Of a DNA stretch of 64,000 bases, positions 39,822 to 51,000 are shown piece by piece; positions within the stretch are counted from its first letter, which is position 1, and each line of letters opens with the position of its first letter. Position numbers and translations under genes: made by a program. The notes under the pieces were generated by a model. It was not told the DNA's origin. It did no database searches and saw only the letters and a list, made by a program, of their open reading frames with translations. Source of the stretch: Pilasporangium apinafurcum (lineage: Eukaryota > Oomycota > Peronosporomycetes > Pythiales > Pythiaceae); NCBI GenBank assembly GCA_001600495.1, contig BCKE01000079.1:1-64000 (forward strand), written 5' to 3'.

Positions 39822-40464
39822 TCCCTTTAAGTCGTTGCTATCAATATGAACAATATGCATTAATCTCAAAAGATAATATGAAATACCAAAGTACCTCGAG
39901 AGGACCTCCTATCTTTTGTTTAGATCCGATTCAACGGCAAGCTAATTAAAACTAGACAATCGCGGAGTAGGCGTCTCCAACACCTGAACTCGATGAATAA
40001 ATGTTCATTCTTGAGAAAGATGTTTCTAGTGTGATGTTTGCCTTCCTTTCGCACCGATACTACCGCGCTACGATTTCTAGACAATCATTTTGATTCTCCA
40101 CGCACTCGATCTCCTCGGACATGCACTGTCATCGTCTCGCATTCGTTCTTGAAAAGAACGAATGCGAAGAAAAGAATTTGTTATAGATAATTGAAAACAA
40201 GTTTCTGTTTCTATCGATGTGGGTTTATTTGCTTTAAAAAAAGCACGTCAAAGTGTATCCTAGAGGTAGGAGAAATGGGGGATAGAGGTTAACCTCTGTT
40301 GACCATTGATCCCACTAGTGGAATTTTGGCTCGGTCAATAAAGGTTAAGCGGACTGCAATGTCGATTGTACGCTGTCACGAGCAACGCACATGATAAGGC
40401 ACATTATCTCCATAATATCGACTTCCTTGCAGTTTTTTCAGGGCTATACTGCTTATACTAGGAC
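39822..40464. other. Convergent intergenic region with a hairpin
   Basis: The region separates the 3' ends of PH-domain copy 5 and the phosphate acetyltransferase gene. TCGCATTCGTTCTT and AAGAACGAATGCGA form a perfect 14-bp stem with loop GAA at 40137-40167. AATAAA occurs at 40338. No gene is seen. Confidence 0.5.
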
Positions 40465-42822
40465 CTACTGCGACTTTTTCGGAGCAGATGCGGCTTGCTT
40501 TGCTAGCATTTGTTCAGCTTGGATAGCAGTAATTGCAATGGTGGTGACAATATCTTTTACCGTCGCACCACGACTTAGATCATTCACAGGCTTGCGCAGC
40601 CCCTGCAGCATCGGACCCATTGCAATGCATTGTGTGCTTTGCTGAACAGCCTTGTAAGTGTTGTTGCCCGTATTCAGATCGGGGAAAATTAGTACATTTG
40701 CGTGCCCGCCAACTCGAGCTCCACTTGGAATCATTTTCAGCTTTTTTTCCGCAATCGACTTATCCACAGCGGCATCGTACTGAATCGGTCCATAAATGTC
40801 AATATCTGGACGCAAACTCTGCGCAATCTTTGTGGCTTCACGCACTTTGTCAATAATTGGACCCGCATTTGAGTCTCCCGTTGCATACGAAAGTAGAGCT
40901 ACTTTAGGAATCATTCCAAACGCTTCGGCGCTTTCAGCGCTTGTAACAGCAATTTGTGCAAGCTCTCGGGCAGTAGGATTCGTATTGACAGCACAGTCAC
41001 CATAGATACGGACACCGTCTTGGAGGCACATGAAGAATATACTTGATACAAGTGGACGATCAGGTAATGTCTTGATTAATTGAAGAGCGGGACGGATTGT
41101 GTTTGCAGTAGTGTGGCATGCACCAGACACCATACCATCAGCATCACCCATTTCCACCATCATCGTTCCGAAATACGTGGCTTCTGCCACTGCATCTCTG
41201 GCGTGATCTTTGGTAATTCCTTTGTGTTTTCGCTTTTCGTAGTACCGAGCAGCATACTTTTCGAGAAGTTCACTTTTAGTTGGATCAATAATTGTGGCTT
41301 CTGATATGTTCAAGTTCATTTTCTTGGCATCCAATGCGATCTGTTCAGCGTTCCCAAGAATTGTGATTTTAGCGAGGTGTTGATGTAACGCCTCATCAGC
41401 AGCTTGCAATACCCTGATATCCTCTCCTTCAGTTAAAACGACATGGCGTTGGACATTCCGAGCTTTGTTGAACACGAAATGCTTGAAATGCTTTGGCGAG
41501 CGATGCACCACGACACCTTGATCCAATTCACCGATCAGCATTTCTTTATCAATAAATTCATCGAAAAGACTCTTGCATTGAGCAATTTTTCGCACACTTG
41601 TGGGCAAAATGTCTGTTGAGACACGAGCAAACGCATTTGCTGTTGACAAAGTATCGTGAGGGACAACATAAATGGGAATGGAAAGCCCGGATTTATCGAG
41701 CTCAGCCACTCCTTTCAAAATTTCCTGAGTGTTGCTCCCTGGATAATTTCCATTCGTCAAGACAATGGCCGATACAGTCGGGAGCACACCTGGAATGCGT
41801 GAAGCCAGCAACCCCAACATGATGTCCGATCGATCAGCAGATGTGATCACAAGCGCACCATCTTTATATTTCTTCATGTGCTCGAACAGATCTTTTAAAT
41901 GGCTTGTTGCAACTAGTGCGTCGGATACAACCACATTATTCGAAATTTGTTTTGATCCAAATAACTGAGTCGCACCAAGTCTGTGAACAACTTCATTAAG
42001 TCGCTTGGATGAAATGAGGTCGTCATGCGGAAGAAATCCAAGGAAAGGAAGACCCTTCTGCGCCAATTGATCTTTTAATTTTGCTCGTAGTGCATGAGGA
42101 TCATCAGTAAATACGCGATTTGCAATCGTACCAAAGTAATTCAGCCCAGCATCTTTTACTTGGTCTTTACCAACGGCCGTCCGCGATACAATTTCTTCAT
42201 ACACCTTGCCCTTCGTCCGCGAGGCAACGGCCATATCTGTGATCAAGAGTACTGGTGATCCCAATACCTTTGCAATGTCTACGTTAATTTTCCAGCTCAT
42301 GGAACTATCATGCTCAGTGACCTGTGACCCTTCGATGATCATGAAATCATGCTTTTTCTTGCATTTTTCATACGCGTCCAGAATTTCATCAATCAGATCA
42401 TCATCTTTCCCATTCAACCAGTATTGCATTGCTTTTTCACTCGTCACACCATAAAGTTCCTCGATATCTTCGTGTAGGTCCAGTTGACTTTGCATTAATT
42501 CCACATGGTGATCTTCAATAGACGATCCTGAAGCTGGTAAAATCGGGCGGAAATACCCCACCGATGAAAATTTCTGTTCCAATGTGTGTGCCAGCCCAAG
42601 GAGAACAGGAGACGTCTTCTTCGTCAATTCTGTTGACGTCACATACAAACTCTCTGCTGGCGTTCTTCCTGTAAAAAAATCGCGGAAAATTGTTCAGATG
42701 TCAAAGATGTGGGAAGGTCTATTGAAGAGAAGCAAAGATTTCTTACCTGAGGCACCTGTCGAAAGCACTCTTCGACGCGCGGCAGTAGCCAGCGTATTGG
42801 TCAGTCTACGACATCTCCACAT
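40465..42822 (-). CDS. pta: Phosphate acetyltransferase, long form, mitochondrial-type presequence
   Basis: Two exons (42822-42747, 42668-40465; intron 78 nt) give 759 aa. The enzyme interconverts acetyl-CoA plus phosphate and acetyl phosphate plus CoA. Exon 1 encodes MWRCRRLTNTLATAARRRVL, arginine-rich without acidic residues, a good mitochondrial targeting peptide. An AAA_26-like P-loop-derived domain follows (~35-250, FMIIEGSQVTEHD), then a DRTGG regulatory domain (~255-375), then the catalytic PTA domain (~430-755) with MVSGACHTTANTIRPALQLI and GPIQYDAAVDKSIAEKKL. The architecture is that of bacterial type II Pta, so the gene looks bacterial in origin but now carries an intron and a targeting signal. 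An acetate kinase partner is not in this window. Confidence 0.9.
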
Positions 42823-43505
42823 CTTCTTCCTGTGCTGAAGATGGCTGCGAGCGTCTTCTTCTTCTTCTTCTCCCCTGGTCGGCAACTCTCGAACTGAGTG
42901 ACTTCGCCGCGTAGGCTTCAACTTCTCAACAATGACAGATGCGCACAAAATTTGAGAACGAAATCACCATCACTCCTAATTTGTATAAAACAACCCGCCT
43001 TGCCCCATAATTATACTAGTAAAAGTATACTAATGTTTAAAACTAATGATGCGATATGCATCCTCCAAGCAGAGGAAGCACGTGGCGTGGGATCTTTGCA
43101 GCGTGCCTTGGTGTCACCTTGTTGGATGCAAAGACATGTAAGCTGACTCGGCTATTAACGTCAACTAGATCTATTTGCCATGTCTCAATGAAGACTGATG
43201 ATGACGAGATTCGATTTCATTTGCGTAGATGAATGCCGTCTTGGAGATACACGAAAATATTTGCGCTTTTATATGGATTGTCATTGCGGTTTTCAGTACA
43301 TACAGCTTTGAAGCGCAACACATGACTGAGCACTAGGTTATATATATGTGCGTGTTTTGCTTGTTTGCTTGCTTTATTTTTGTTTTTATCTTGCAATTCA
43401 TCGGAACACTACTAGGCCAGTGTTGATGTCGCAGAATGTGCCCCAAGAACTCTACAGAACTGTAATGATACGATAAGCTCAACCTGTTCTTGTAGCTCTA
43501 TCTAC
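42823..43505. other. Intergenic; promoter side of pta
   Basis: No gene is seen. TTCTTCTTCTTCTTC at 42857-42871 is a short microsatellite just upstream of the pta start. The rest shows no recognisable repeat or RNA. Confidence 0.4.
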
Positions 43506-44516
43506 CTAGACGGAGAACTCATTGAATGTGGATTTGTCGCGGTTCTTCTTTTTCGACTTGGCTTTCAATGCTTCTTCTCGAGCGATGCGCACGGCCGCAG
43601 GTTCTGCGCTCTTCTTCTTCTTTCCTTTCGCCTTGACCACACTCTTAATGTCTACGATGGACGGTTCTTCAGGAGTAGTAGCCTTGGTATCTACGAGAGT
43701 AATACAAACAACATCAGCCACTCTGCGATCAATGAATAACACGACATCACCGCCGGAATACTGAGTAAGAAAATAAATGTACCAGCATTCGACTTCTTCT
43801 TGCCCTTCTTCTTCTTCTTGGAAGAACCTTCAGCAGATGGTTCTGTAGGCGTAGCTGGCTGCTCTTCTTTCTTCGCTTTCGTAACCTTTTCCTGCACAGG
43901 AACTGCAAACCGGCAAGTCGACACAAAAAGGTTAATACCAAGTGCACAAATTTGCACTTATCACATTCAATAAATCTACCTGAAATGCCAAGTTCTGCTA
44001 ATGCAGACTCAAAGTCATCGTTTTCAAGTTTCTTCTTCTCCTTCTTCGACAACGTGCGTGCAGGAGTAGCCTTTTTTGGCGGTGCAACCGTTGTCGTGGA
44101 TGTGTTCGGTTTCGCGTCGTTCTCTTGTTCCTCTTCTTCTTCTTCGCTTTCTTCGTCACTATCGCTATCTTCTTCATCATCATCCTCTTCCTCCTGTTGC
44201 GTCGTTGCCTCTGGCGCAGGCTGCGTCACATGTGCAGCGTCATCATCGTCGTCGCTTTCATCACCCCATGCTGACGTCGATTTTTGGCTCACAAACGCCG
44301 CAAAGGCCTTCTTCGGGTCAGCAGCTTGTTGTTCCTTTGCTGCTTTCTTTGCTTTCTTTTCCGGTGCAAGCGCTGCACAATGAATTCAAATAAGTCAGCG
44401 ATTGCCGTGTGATTATTTGCAGTATTCAAGAAATGGAATGTCGCAAGCGTATCTTTCGCTAGGATTTTGGTGTTCAAATCTCCATGTATCATACCTGAAA
44501 ATAAGTTGGCACTCAT
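43506..44516 (-). CDS. Acidic and lysine-rich protein, unrecognised
   Basis: Four exons (44516-44495, 44372-43980, 43902-43783, 43690-43506; introns 122, 77 and 92 nt), all joining in phase 1, give 239 aa. The N-terminus is MSANLFSALAPEKKAKKAAK. A strongly acidic block (~75-95, Glu/Asp/Ser) follows, then RTLSKKEKKKLENDDFESAL and AELGI at ~115-138, the best-conserved-looking part. The C-terminal half alternates lysine-rich and Ala/Pro/Thr segments and ends STFNEFSV. Composition suggests a nucleolar or ribosome-associated protein, but no domain is recognisable and no function is claimed. Confidence 0.65.
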
Positions 44517-45203
44517 AGTTTGGTAGGTATCGTCGTCTTCAATTTAATACTGCTGTTGCGGGCGAGTCTTTATTGCTTTCGTCTAAAATTCGCTGCACGT
44601 GCGTCTGCTTTCACTAATGGATCTCGTCACTTCTTGTCCTGCTTGAGGGTACTTCACGAGATTGGGTGGTCGGCTCCTAAACCTTCGAATCCTTCAAAAA
44701 GGGAGGAAAACCCACCCACCCATATACCCGTAGACCCATGGGTTTGGGTTTGGGTACAACTAGCTAAAGATAAAAATACAAACCCGTTGAAGAGATGGGT
44801 TCGGGTGATTGTTCACGATTGGCATCACACGATTGGCCAAATTAAAACATCGCCACAAACACGTAAAATACAACCATAAAAAGGGTTAAATTTGGTAATA
44901 AGTAAATATTAGGCTAAATATAGCTATTCTCATTTGGTCTATTTTTAGGACGATTACTTTATTTATCCCTTGGGCTCCTTTGTTCCTGCGTTTCGACCGG
45001 CTCCGAAACGCCAAACGAGAATAACTACTCGCGTGCCACAAGGCATCACGCAGCTCCGAACCAAAGAGAGAACAAGAGAAGGAGAGAGAGGCGATAGGGG
45101 TCACTTCCTCCTACCTCCTAGCTGTCTCTAGTTGTCTTTTTCCCCCTCCCCCCAAAAAGTGTGTTTTCGCTCTCTACCTTCCTCCTTTCCTGCGAATAAC
45201 AAA
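44517..45203. other. Divergent intergenic region
   Basis: The region lies between the start of the acidic protein gene (minus) and the start of the small membrane protein gene (plus). A low-complexity patch at 44703-44756 repeats ACCCA and GGGTTT units (CCCACCCACCC, then GGGTTTGGGTTTGGGT). No gene is seen. Confidence 0.4.
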
Positions 45204-45929
45204 ATGACGCGACTAAAGGATGTCTACGGTACTTGCAAGAAAGAGATGGCATCAACTTTCGACCGTGCTGACATCGTCTCGGTGGTGTCGCGAGGAAAGC
45301 CTGGGTATGCAAATCTCAATCATTTAAATGTCGGCTCACCTGGCAGCGACATCAGCGACCTGGACGACACGACCGACTTGGAGGAGCTGCTGGCGCAGGG
45401 CTCAAGCAAAGGACCACAGACCCATCCAGGTATGCTGCTAGCATGTGAATACATCCCCTGCCTTGGGAATTGCAGAGAATGGGGGATGATGTTATGATTA
45501 ATGACTGCGTGGCTAATTTCGATATGGTGGTGGTTAACAATAGGCATCATCTGCTGTGCTGTCTTCTCATTTTCTGGCTTTATGCTGCTGGTATGTTGAA
45601 CATCAATGGTTATAATTTGTCTTCTACATCGATGGCCGTTTTCGGGAGTGATTGCATGTTTAAACTTGGGACGCTGTTCGCATGTACTGATACTCAAGTG
45701 TTTGTCGTCATGCCATCTTTAGCTTATTGTCGGCTGTATAGTCAGTAGCAACTCCTTATACATCAGAGTCAAACCCGCCCATGGCAAAACAAAGTCATCA
45801 CTGGCTACAAGCATTTTTCTCGCGGCATTCCTCTACCTGTGTGTGTTTGGAACAAGTGTCATGTACTTCCTACGAGCGCGTCGTGCACAAAAAGTGTATC
45901 AACTATCTCTGGACGTTCATGCAGATTAG
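45204..45929 (+). CDS. Small two-helix membrane protein, three exons
   Basis: Exons 45204-45429, 45544-45590 and 45723-45929 (introns 114 and 132 nt) join in frame to a 159-aa protein that no single open frame shows. The N-terminal ~76 residues are soluble (MTRLKDVYGTCKKEMASTFD; acidic SDISDLDDTTDLEELL). Exon 2 plus the start of exon 3 encode a hydrophobic helix (IICCAVFSFSGFMLLLIVGC, ~77-96). A second helix (SLATSIFLAAFLYLCVFGTS, ~117-136) is followed by the basic FLRARRAQK and a short tail ending DVHAD. The family is not recognised. Both splice junctions preserve phase and the coding of a membrane helix, which supports the model. Confidence 0.65.
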
Positions 45930-46152
45930 CGATCTGTGTTGGCGACGAAACATTCGACGCATTGGGAATACCGACCAGATGGTCCAAGCAAGGACAACCG
46001 TGTAGATTAGATGCCCATGATACCCGGATGGTATAGACTAGCGAATGACGAAGAGATTTAATACGGCATGACTGGAGACTTCCGGGGTAGACTGGAATAA
46101 ATTGCATATTCATTTATAAGCAAAACGACAGACATAAATTAAACTTGTGGTT

Positions 46153-47847
46153 TTATTCTGCTTTCTGTCTGTCCTCATTGTCCTCTTCTTCGGTAGTATC
46201 TTTCCAGTAGACAATTATCCCTCTGTCAACGGCAGCTGCAAGCGCTTGTTTAGTCGCTTCAGTACGAGCTTTTTTCTTCGATGGGGCTCTTGCAACAGCC
46301 ATTTTCTCGCCATTAAGACTCACTGTGCATTGGAATTCGGTAATTTCTTTCGTCGGAGGAGATAAGTCGTCAAAGTCAATTTGAACTTTCAGGCGTCGCT
46401 GCATGTGAAGTTGATTGAGAAGCATTGCAGGTTCATGCTGACGCTCAAAATAGGAAATTTTGATAGGAAGAGAGTAATCGTTTGATTCTCCTGTCGTCTT
46501 CTGTTGTAGATTAGACTTTGAAGTTGATTTCAATGAAAGCAGTGTTCCTGCACGCTCTGCTTCCTCAAATTTGGCCAAATACTCCGCATCCTCCTTCAAC
46601 AAAGTACCAGTTTCTTTCTTGAGCTCCCACAACCTCTTGATCGCTACTTTGCACGCTTCGTTTTTCACCGCTTTCTTTGACGAACCACGAATTCCTGTTG
46701 CCAAGGCTACACCAGTAGTGCCATTGGATATACTGCATTCGAAAAGGGGAGGCTCACCATTATCCGGGTTGTGCAACGGTTTGATCTCGCAGAGAAACTG
46801 CACCATAATAACGAAATGTTAGCGGGTGGGAAGTCATCTCTCACACAAATATTAATACAAAGCATGAGCAAACCAGGTTCGTACATGATGCTTAATTCGC
46901 ATAAAGTAATTATTCAGGCGTGTCGCAGCGGGGCTATCGTCTTCCAGAGTTGGCAATCGAACAACTTCGTGAGCTTTTAGTACCCTTTCCTTCCATTCTT
47001 TTTGTCTTTCCTCCGCTGCTTTAGTCTCGTTGGCCATCACCAAACCAAGTGCTTCGTATTTCTTCTTCATCAAAGCCATAGCCTCTGACTCACGCTGAGA
47101 CTCTTTGGCATGCATTTCATCAATTTCCAAACGAAATTTTAGCAAGAGCTGGTTATCTGGGTGGTACTGAAGTGCTTTATCAAGCACTTGATGAGCATCC
47201 TCGTACATATGTTCCATCAAATGCAGCTTCGCCATCGCATACAGCGCCTTACTGGATGATTCATTGACAGCAAGTGCTTTCACGGCATATTCTTTAATGA
47301 CAGATCGATCCTCTAGCTTGATTGCGCAGATGGCGATATTATTGCATAACGTCACATATCTCTCTTGCATTGCGTCTTCCCATTCCGCAGGTTCCACAGT
47401 TTGCCCATAATATTTACTCCGTTGATATTTTTTCAGCGCCTCAATGCTTTTCTTGAACGCATTTATCGCCGCATAGTAGTTACGCGATTTAAATTTTTGC
47501 TTACCGTCCTGTTGTGTTTCGTCCGCATCTGCCAAAAACTTTTGTGCAGGTACTTCTTCCTGTTCTGCATGCTTGGTTGCCTGGTCACTCATGGCGCGAT
47601 TAAACCACGTATCCAGATTTTGTGCATGATGATGTTTTTCAGGGTGTTGATCACGGAGCCGGGTCAAAACTTGCCGTACACTTGGATCCCATACCCATTC
47701 TTCAAAAGACTTGGTTTCATCGTGAACAAATGTAAGCAGCACTTGCTGCACAGATCGAAGTCTCAGGATTGGTTCTAAAAACGCCTGTGTTTTCTTGTCG
47801 CTCTTCAGAAGCGCTTCGCGGAGAAGCTCCCGATCCTTTCGGCCCAT
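46153..47847 (-). CDS. TPR protein fused to two double-stranded RNA-binding domains (predicted)
   Basis: Two frames on the minus strand, 47847-46885 and 46797-46153, join in phase over a GT-AG intron of 87 nt to give 535 aa. The first part has a helical N-terminus and a TPR region (~110-260; CNNIAICAIKLEDRSVIKEY, SKALYAMAKLHLMEHMYEDA), like the TPR cap of immunophilins. The join completes the first dsRBD: helix 1 (ATRLNNYFMRIKHH) comes from the first exon and the strands plus SSKKAVKNEACKVAIKRL from the second. A second dsRBD lies near the C-terminus (FQCTVSLNGEK, then PSKKKARTEATKQALAAA). As two separate genes, the dsRBD gene would start inside the acceptor site and lack helix 1. The start is uncertain: the frame is open to 48117 but that would overlap the divergent gene. 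Confidence 0.65.
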
Positions 47848-48095
47848 TTCTTTTGACGTTGCTGGCTTCAATCCAAGGAATGAAAGAGATTGACTTTCGT
47901 AAAAAGAGAAGCAAATTGTAAAAACGTAAAAAAGAAATTGGTTTTTTTTACCAAGAATGCAAGCCAGAGTGATGGTCATGTGTTTGGGCCGCGCCAAAAC
48001 AGCAAGGAAAGAATCAACGGCGGCAGAAGCGCAGGTAGTTGTAGCCGTAGTTCGGTTACCTACGACGCTGTCCAGCCTGTTCAGTGACAAACATA

Positions 48096-51000
48096 ATGGC
48101 GACTGATGCGCATCCAATTATTTCAACACAATCTTCTGCTAGCAGTGGAGGAAATGGAGTACCATTTGTGACGGAGGATCCAATTTCAAGAGCACCAGTT
48201 AGGAGACCTACAAAGACGACGCAAATGCTTCAGTCACAAAAGCGTATGCGACGCGACGGAGCGAGAGTCAGTGAAAAAACAATCCTGCCGCCAAATGAAG
48301 GAAGTGATAGTAGTGTTGAACATGCGATGACAGGAATGATGGATGAAGATGAAGACGAGTGGATGCAGCAGCACCCATCAACTCGTCGCCCACAGCGTGT
48401 GCGGACAGTGAAGTTAAGAACGACGGTACATCCGAATCGACTAATGCCTTATTTATACGGTGACCGTGAGGGACGAATCAATGCGATTATGCATCAAACC
48501 GGCTGCCTAATCGATTATTGCGCCACATCGCCAGAACAACAAGTTCAGTCGCCACGGAGCCGGACATATGCAATGAACTTTCTAGTCTCAGGAGACTCCA
48601 TAGAAAATGTGAGTTAGCAACTGATGTTGATATGATTACTGTTGGTGAATATGCTAACGTTGGTGTGGTGTCGGTGGCGATAGTTGGAAGAAGGGGCCGA
48701 GATGCTGCGAGTATTAGTTGAACGAGTACAGCTGCATTTGCACAAGAAACGGAAACTTCGTAATGCCTATTTGTCATTTCAGTATAGTCCGAATGAAAGT
48801 GAAGATGAATGCGATGATGCTAACATTGCCGACGGAAGATATTTTGCGTCTGGTTTCCAGCGCTACCCTAATCAAGTGGAAAATCATCGACAACAGCATG
48901 AGATGATTTCAGGTGTCGACCGGTATTTTGCTTCACCAGAATATGATTCTTATTATATGAAATCTGAGCCTACCGATATACGCGGTGATGAAGGAGATGA
49001 TACAGCCGAAGCGATGAGGACATTGCCAGTTCAAGGAGAAGCAATTGGCCAGCGACCTCGGCGACATACTGGTGAAGTACGATGGCAGGACGAAGGAGAG
49101 GAAACCGAAACACGTGATGCGCTGCAGGAACCATGGACGTCACTGCCTCATGTGTATTATACCAGAAATTTGGGTGAAAGACGATACCGTCGGGAGCGAC
49201 CTCGATTTCGGGAGGTAGTCGATGTGGACAGCGATGAGAGTATTGGAACGTTTTTTCCACTACCACGAGGAGTTACTAGCCCGATCGTAAGTAATCCGTC
49301 CCATCGTGTAGCACATGGCTCTCGGTTCATGCCAAGAATGGGTCGTCATTATGGGACTTACGAAGGGCAGTTAGGTGCAACTTACGCTCACGCTTCATCT
49401 CGTAATGAAGCACGTGACGAATCCGATGTAATGACTGCAGAGGATACAAAGAGTCCGGTCACACAACGAGTTCGACGCCGGAGAAATGTTTCTCAGCGTA
49501 TTTCATTTTCTGATACAATGTTGAATGAAAACAACAATCAGCAGGAATCCTTGCTTCAGGAAACAACAACTCCACGTCGAATTCGTGTTGGGAGTATTGA
49601 TACATCAACATATGATGATAATATTAGCCTAGATCATGCTGACGGAAGTGTGGAGATGGAGGACATTATACGGCCAGATACGAATTCATATTACGTACGT
49701 CGAGGTGGTCGATCGAGACAACATAGTACAATTCGCGGCTTATCTGCATATCATCGCCAACGTGTATATTACCCAGACTACTACATCTATGATTGCTCTG
49801 GTGATGAAGGACAATGGAGAAGCGATGAAGAAGATTTAGAATTGGCGTATGATACACCGCGACAGTATCGCCACGGTGTTATACCTCGAAGAAGGCATTA
49901 TGGGAGCATGCACACTCTTGGTGGACATTATTTACGGCGTAATTCGCGATATCCTGCTGGACCTGAATTGAAGAGACGGAAAATGACGGCAAACGATCCA
50001 TCTGGTAAGTCACAAACAGCAGAAGACCACTGTCAAATTACAAATGACCATCCAGAAATGAATCATTCCGACAATCAATGCGAAGGTGAATCGGTAGATG
50101 CAGGGGAACGCGGTGCAAATGAATCTACTGTTCTGTTTTGTGAACAAAATGCATCTGGCGATCTGGAACGTGTACCAATCGATGAAAATAACGCTGAATC
50201 CGGTGACAATCTCACTCTCGATGCTGGGCATCACGATGGGACAGTGGATTCAAATCTTAATTCAGTCACAGCTACATTTGATGCATCGAACACGAACATC
50301 AACTTCAATGATACACAGCGTCCCTATGAGTGTGATTTACATGATGAGCGCAAAAATGAAGATCAGAGTGACGAGACAGAATTGAGTGGATCACAAGTTG
50401 ATCATATGCAAATAGATACTTTGACTGCCACTGATCTTGACAACGCGTCACATGCTCAAGATTATTCATTGGATGAGAAGAACAGTGCCTCAGTTACTGA
50501 AGAGAGCGTTGATATTCCTCATACACCCGCAGCACGCGAATGCGAGAGAATTGATAATATTGTCAGGTAAGAATTATCTTTTGTACCACTATTGATATTA
50601 CACTAATGTATACATCTTTGTACGTTGTGTAAGCTCATCTAGCCGATTTCAAGATGAAATGCAAGAAAATGCACGCCAAAATACTGATATTTCAAGTAAT
50701 TCCAATGCAGATCTTGATCTGCCACATCTCGGTTGCACGAATGCTGATGCTGTTGCTGGAAATTTGAATGAGGCAGCTTCAAAGAATTCAACAACTTGTC
50801 TCGATGTCCATTCCAGTTCCGATTTACAGGCCACAATCCCCACTAATGTATTTCTTACGCACACTCTCAACCTCGATGCTGACTCAGTTTCAAACGATGT
50901 GATTCGTCGCAATAATCATCTCATTTATTCACTTCAATTAAGGAATACGGTGGAGGAAGAATTGATTGGTGTGAAGGATGAGTTATCGTACCAAAAGAAG

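Noticed and set aside
46153-46806. Separate dsRBD gene starting at 46806
   Set aside because: Its ATG lies in ATGGTGCAG, which is a good splice acceptor, and the first dsRBD would lack helix 1. The joined model explains both.
47848-48117. N-terminal extension of the TPR-dsRBD protein to 48117
   Set aside because: It would overlap the start of the divergent KH-like gene; the extra residues look like untranslated or intron sequence (poly-T tract near 47938).
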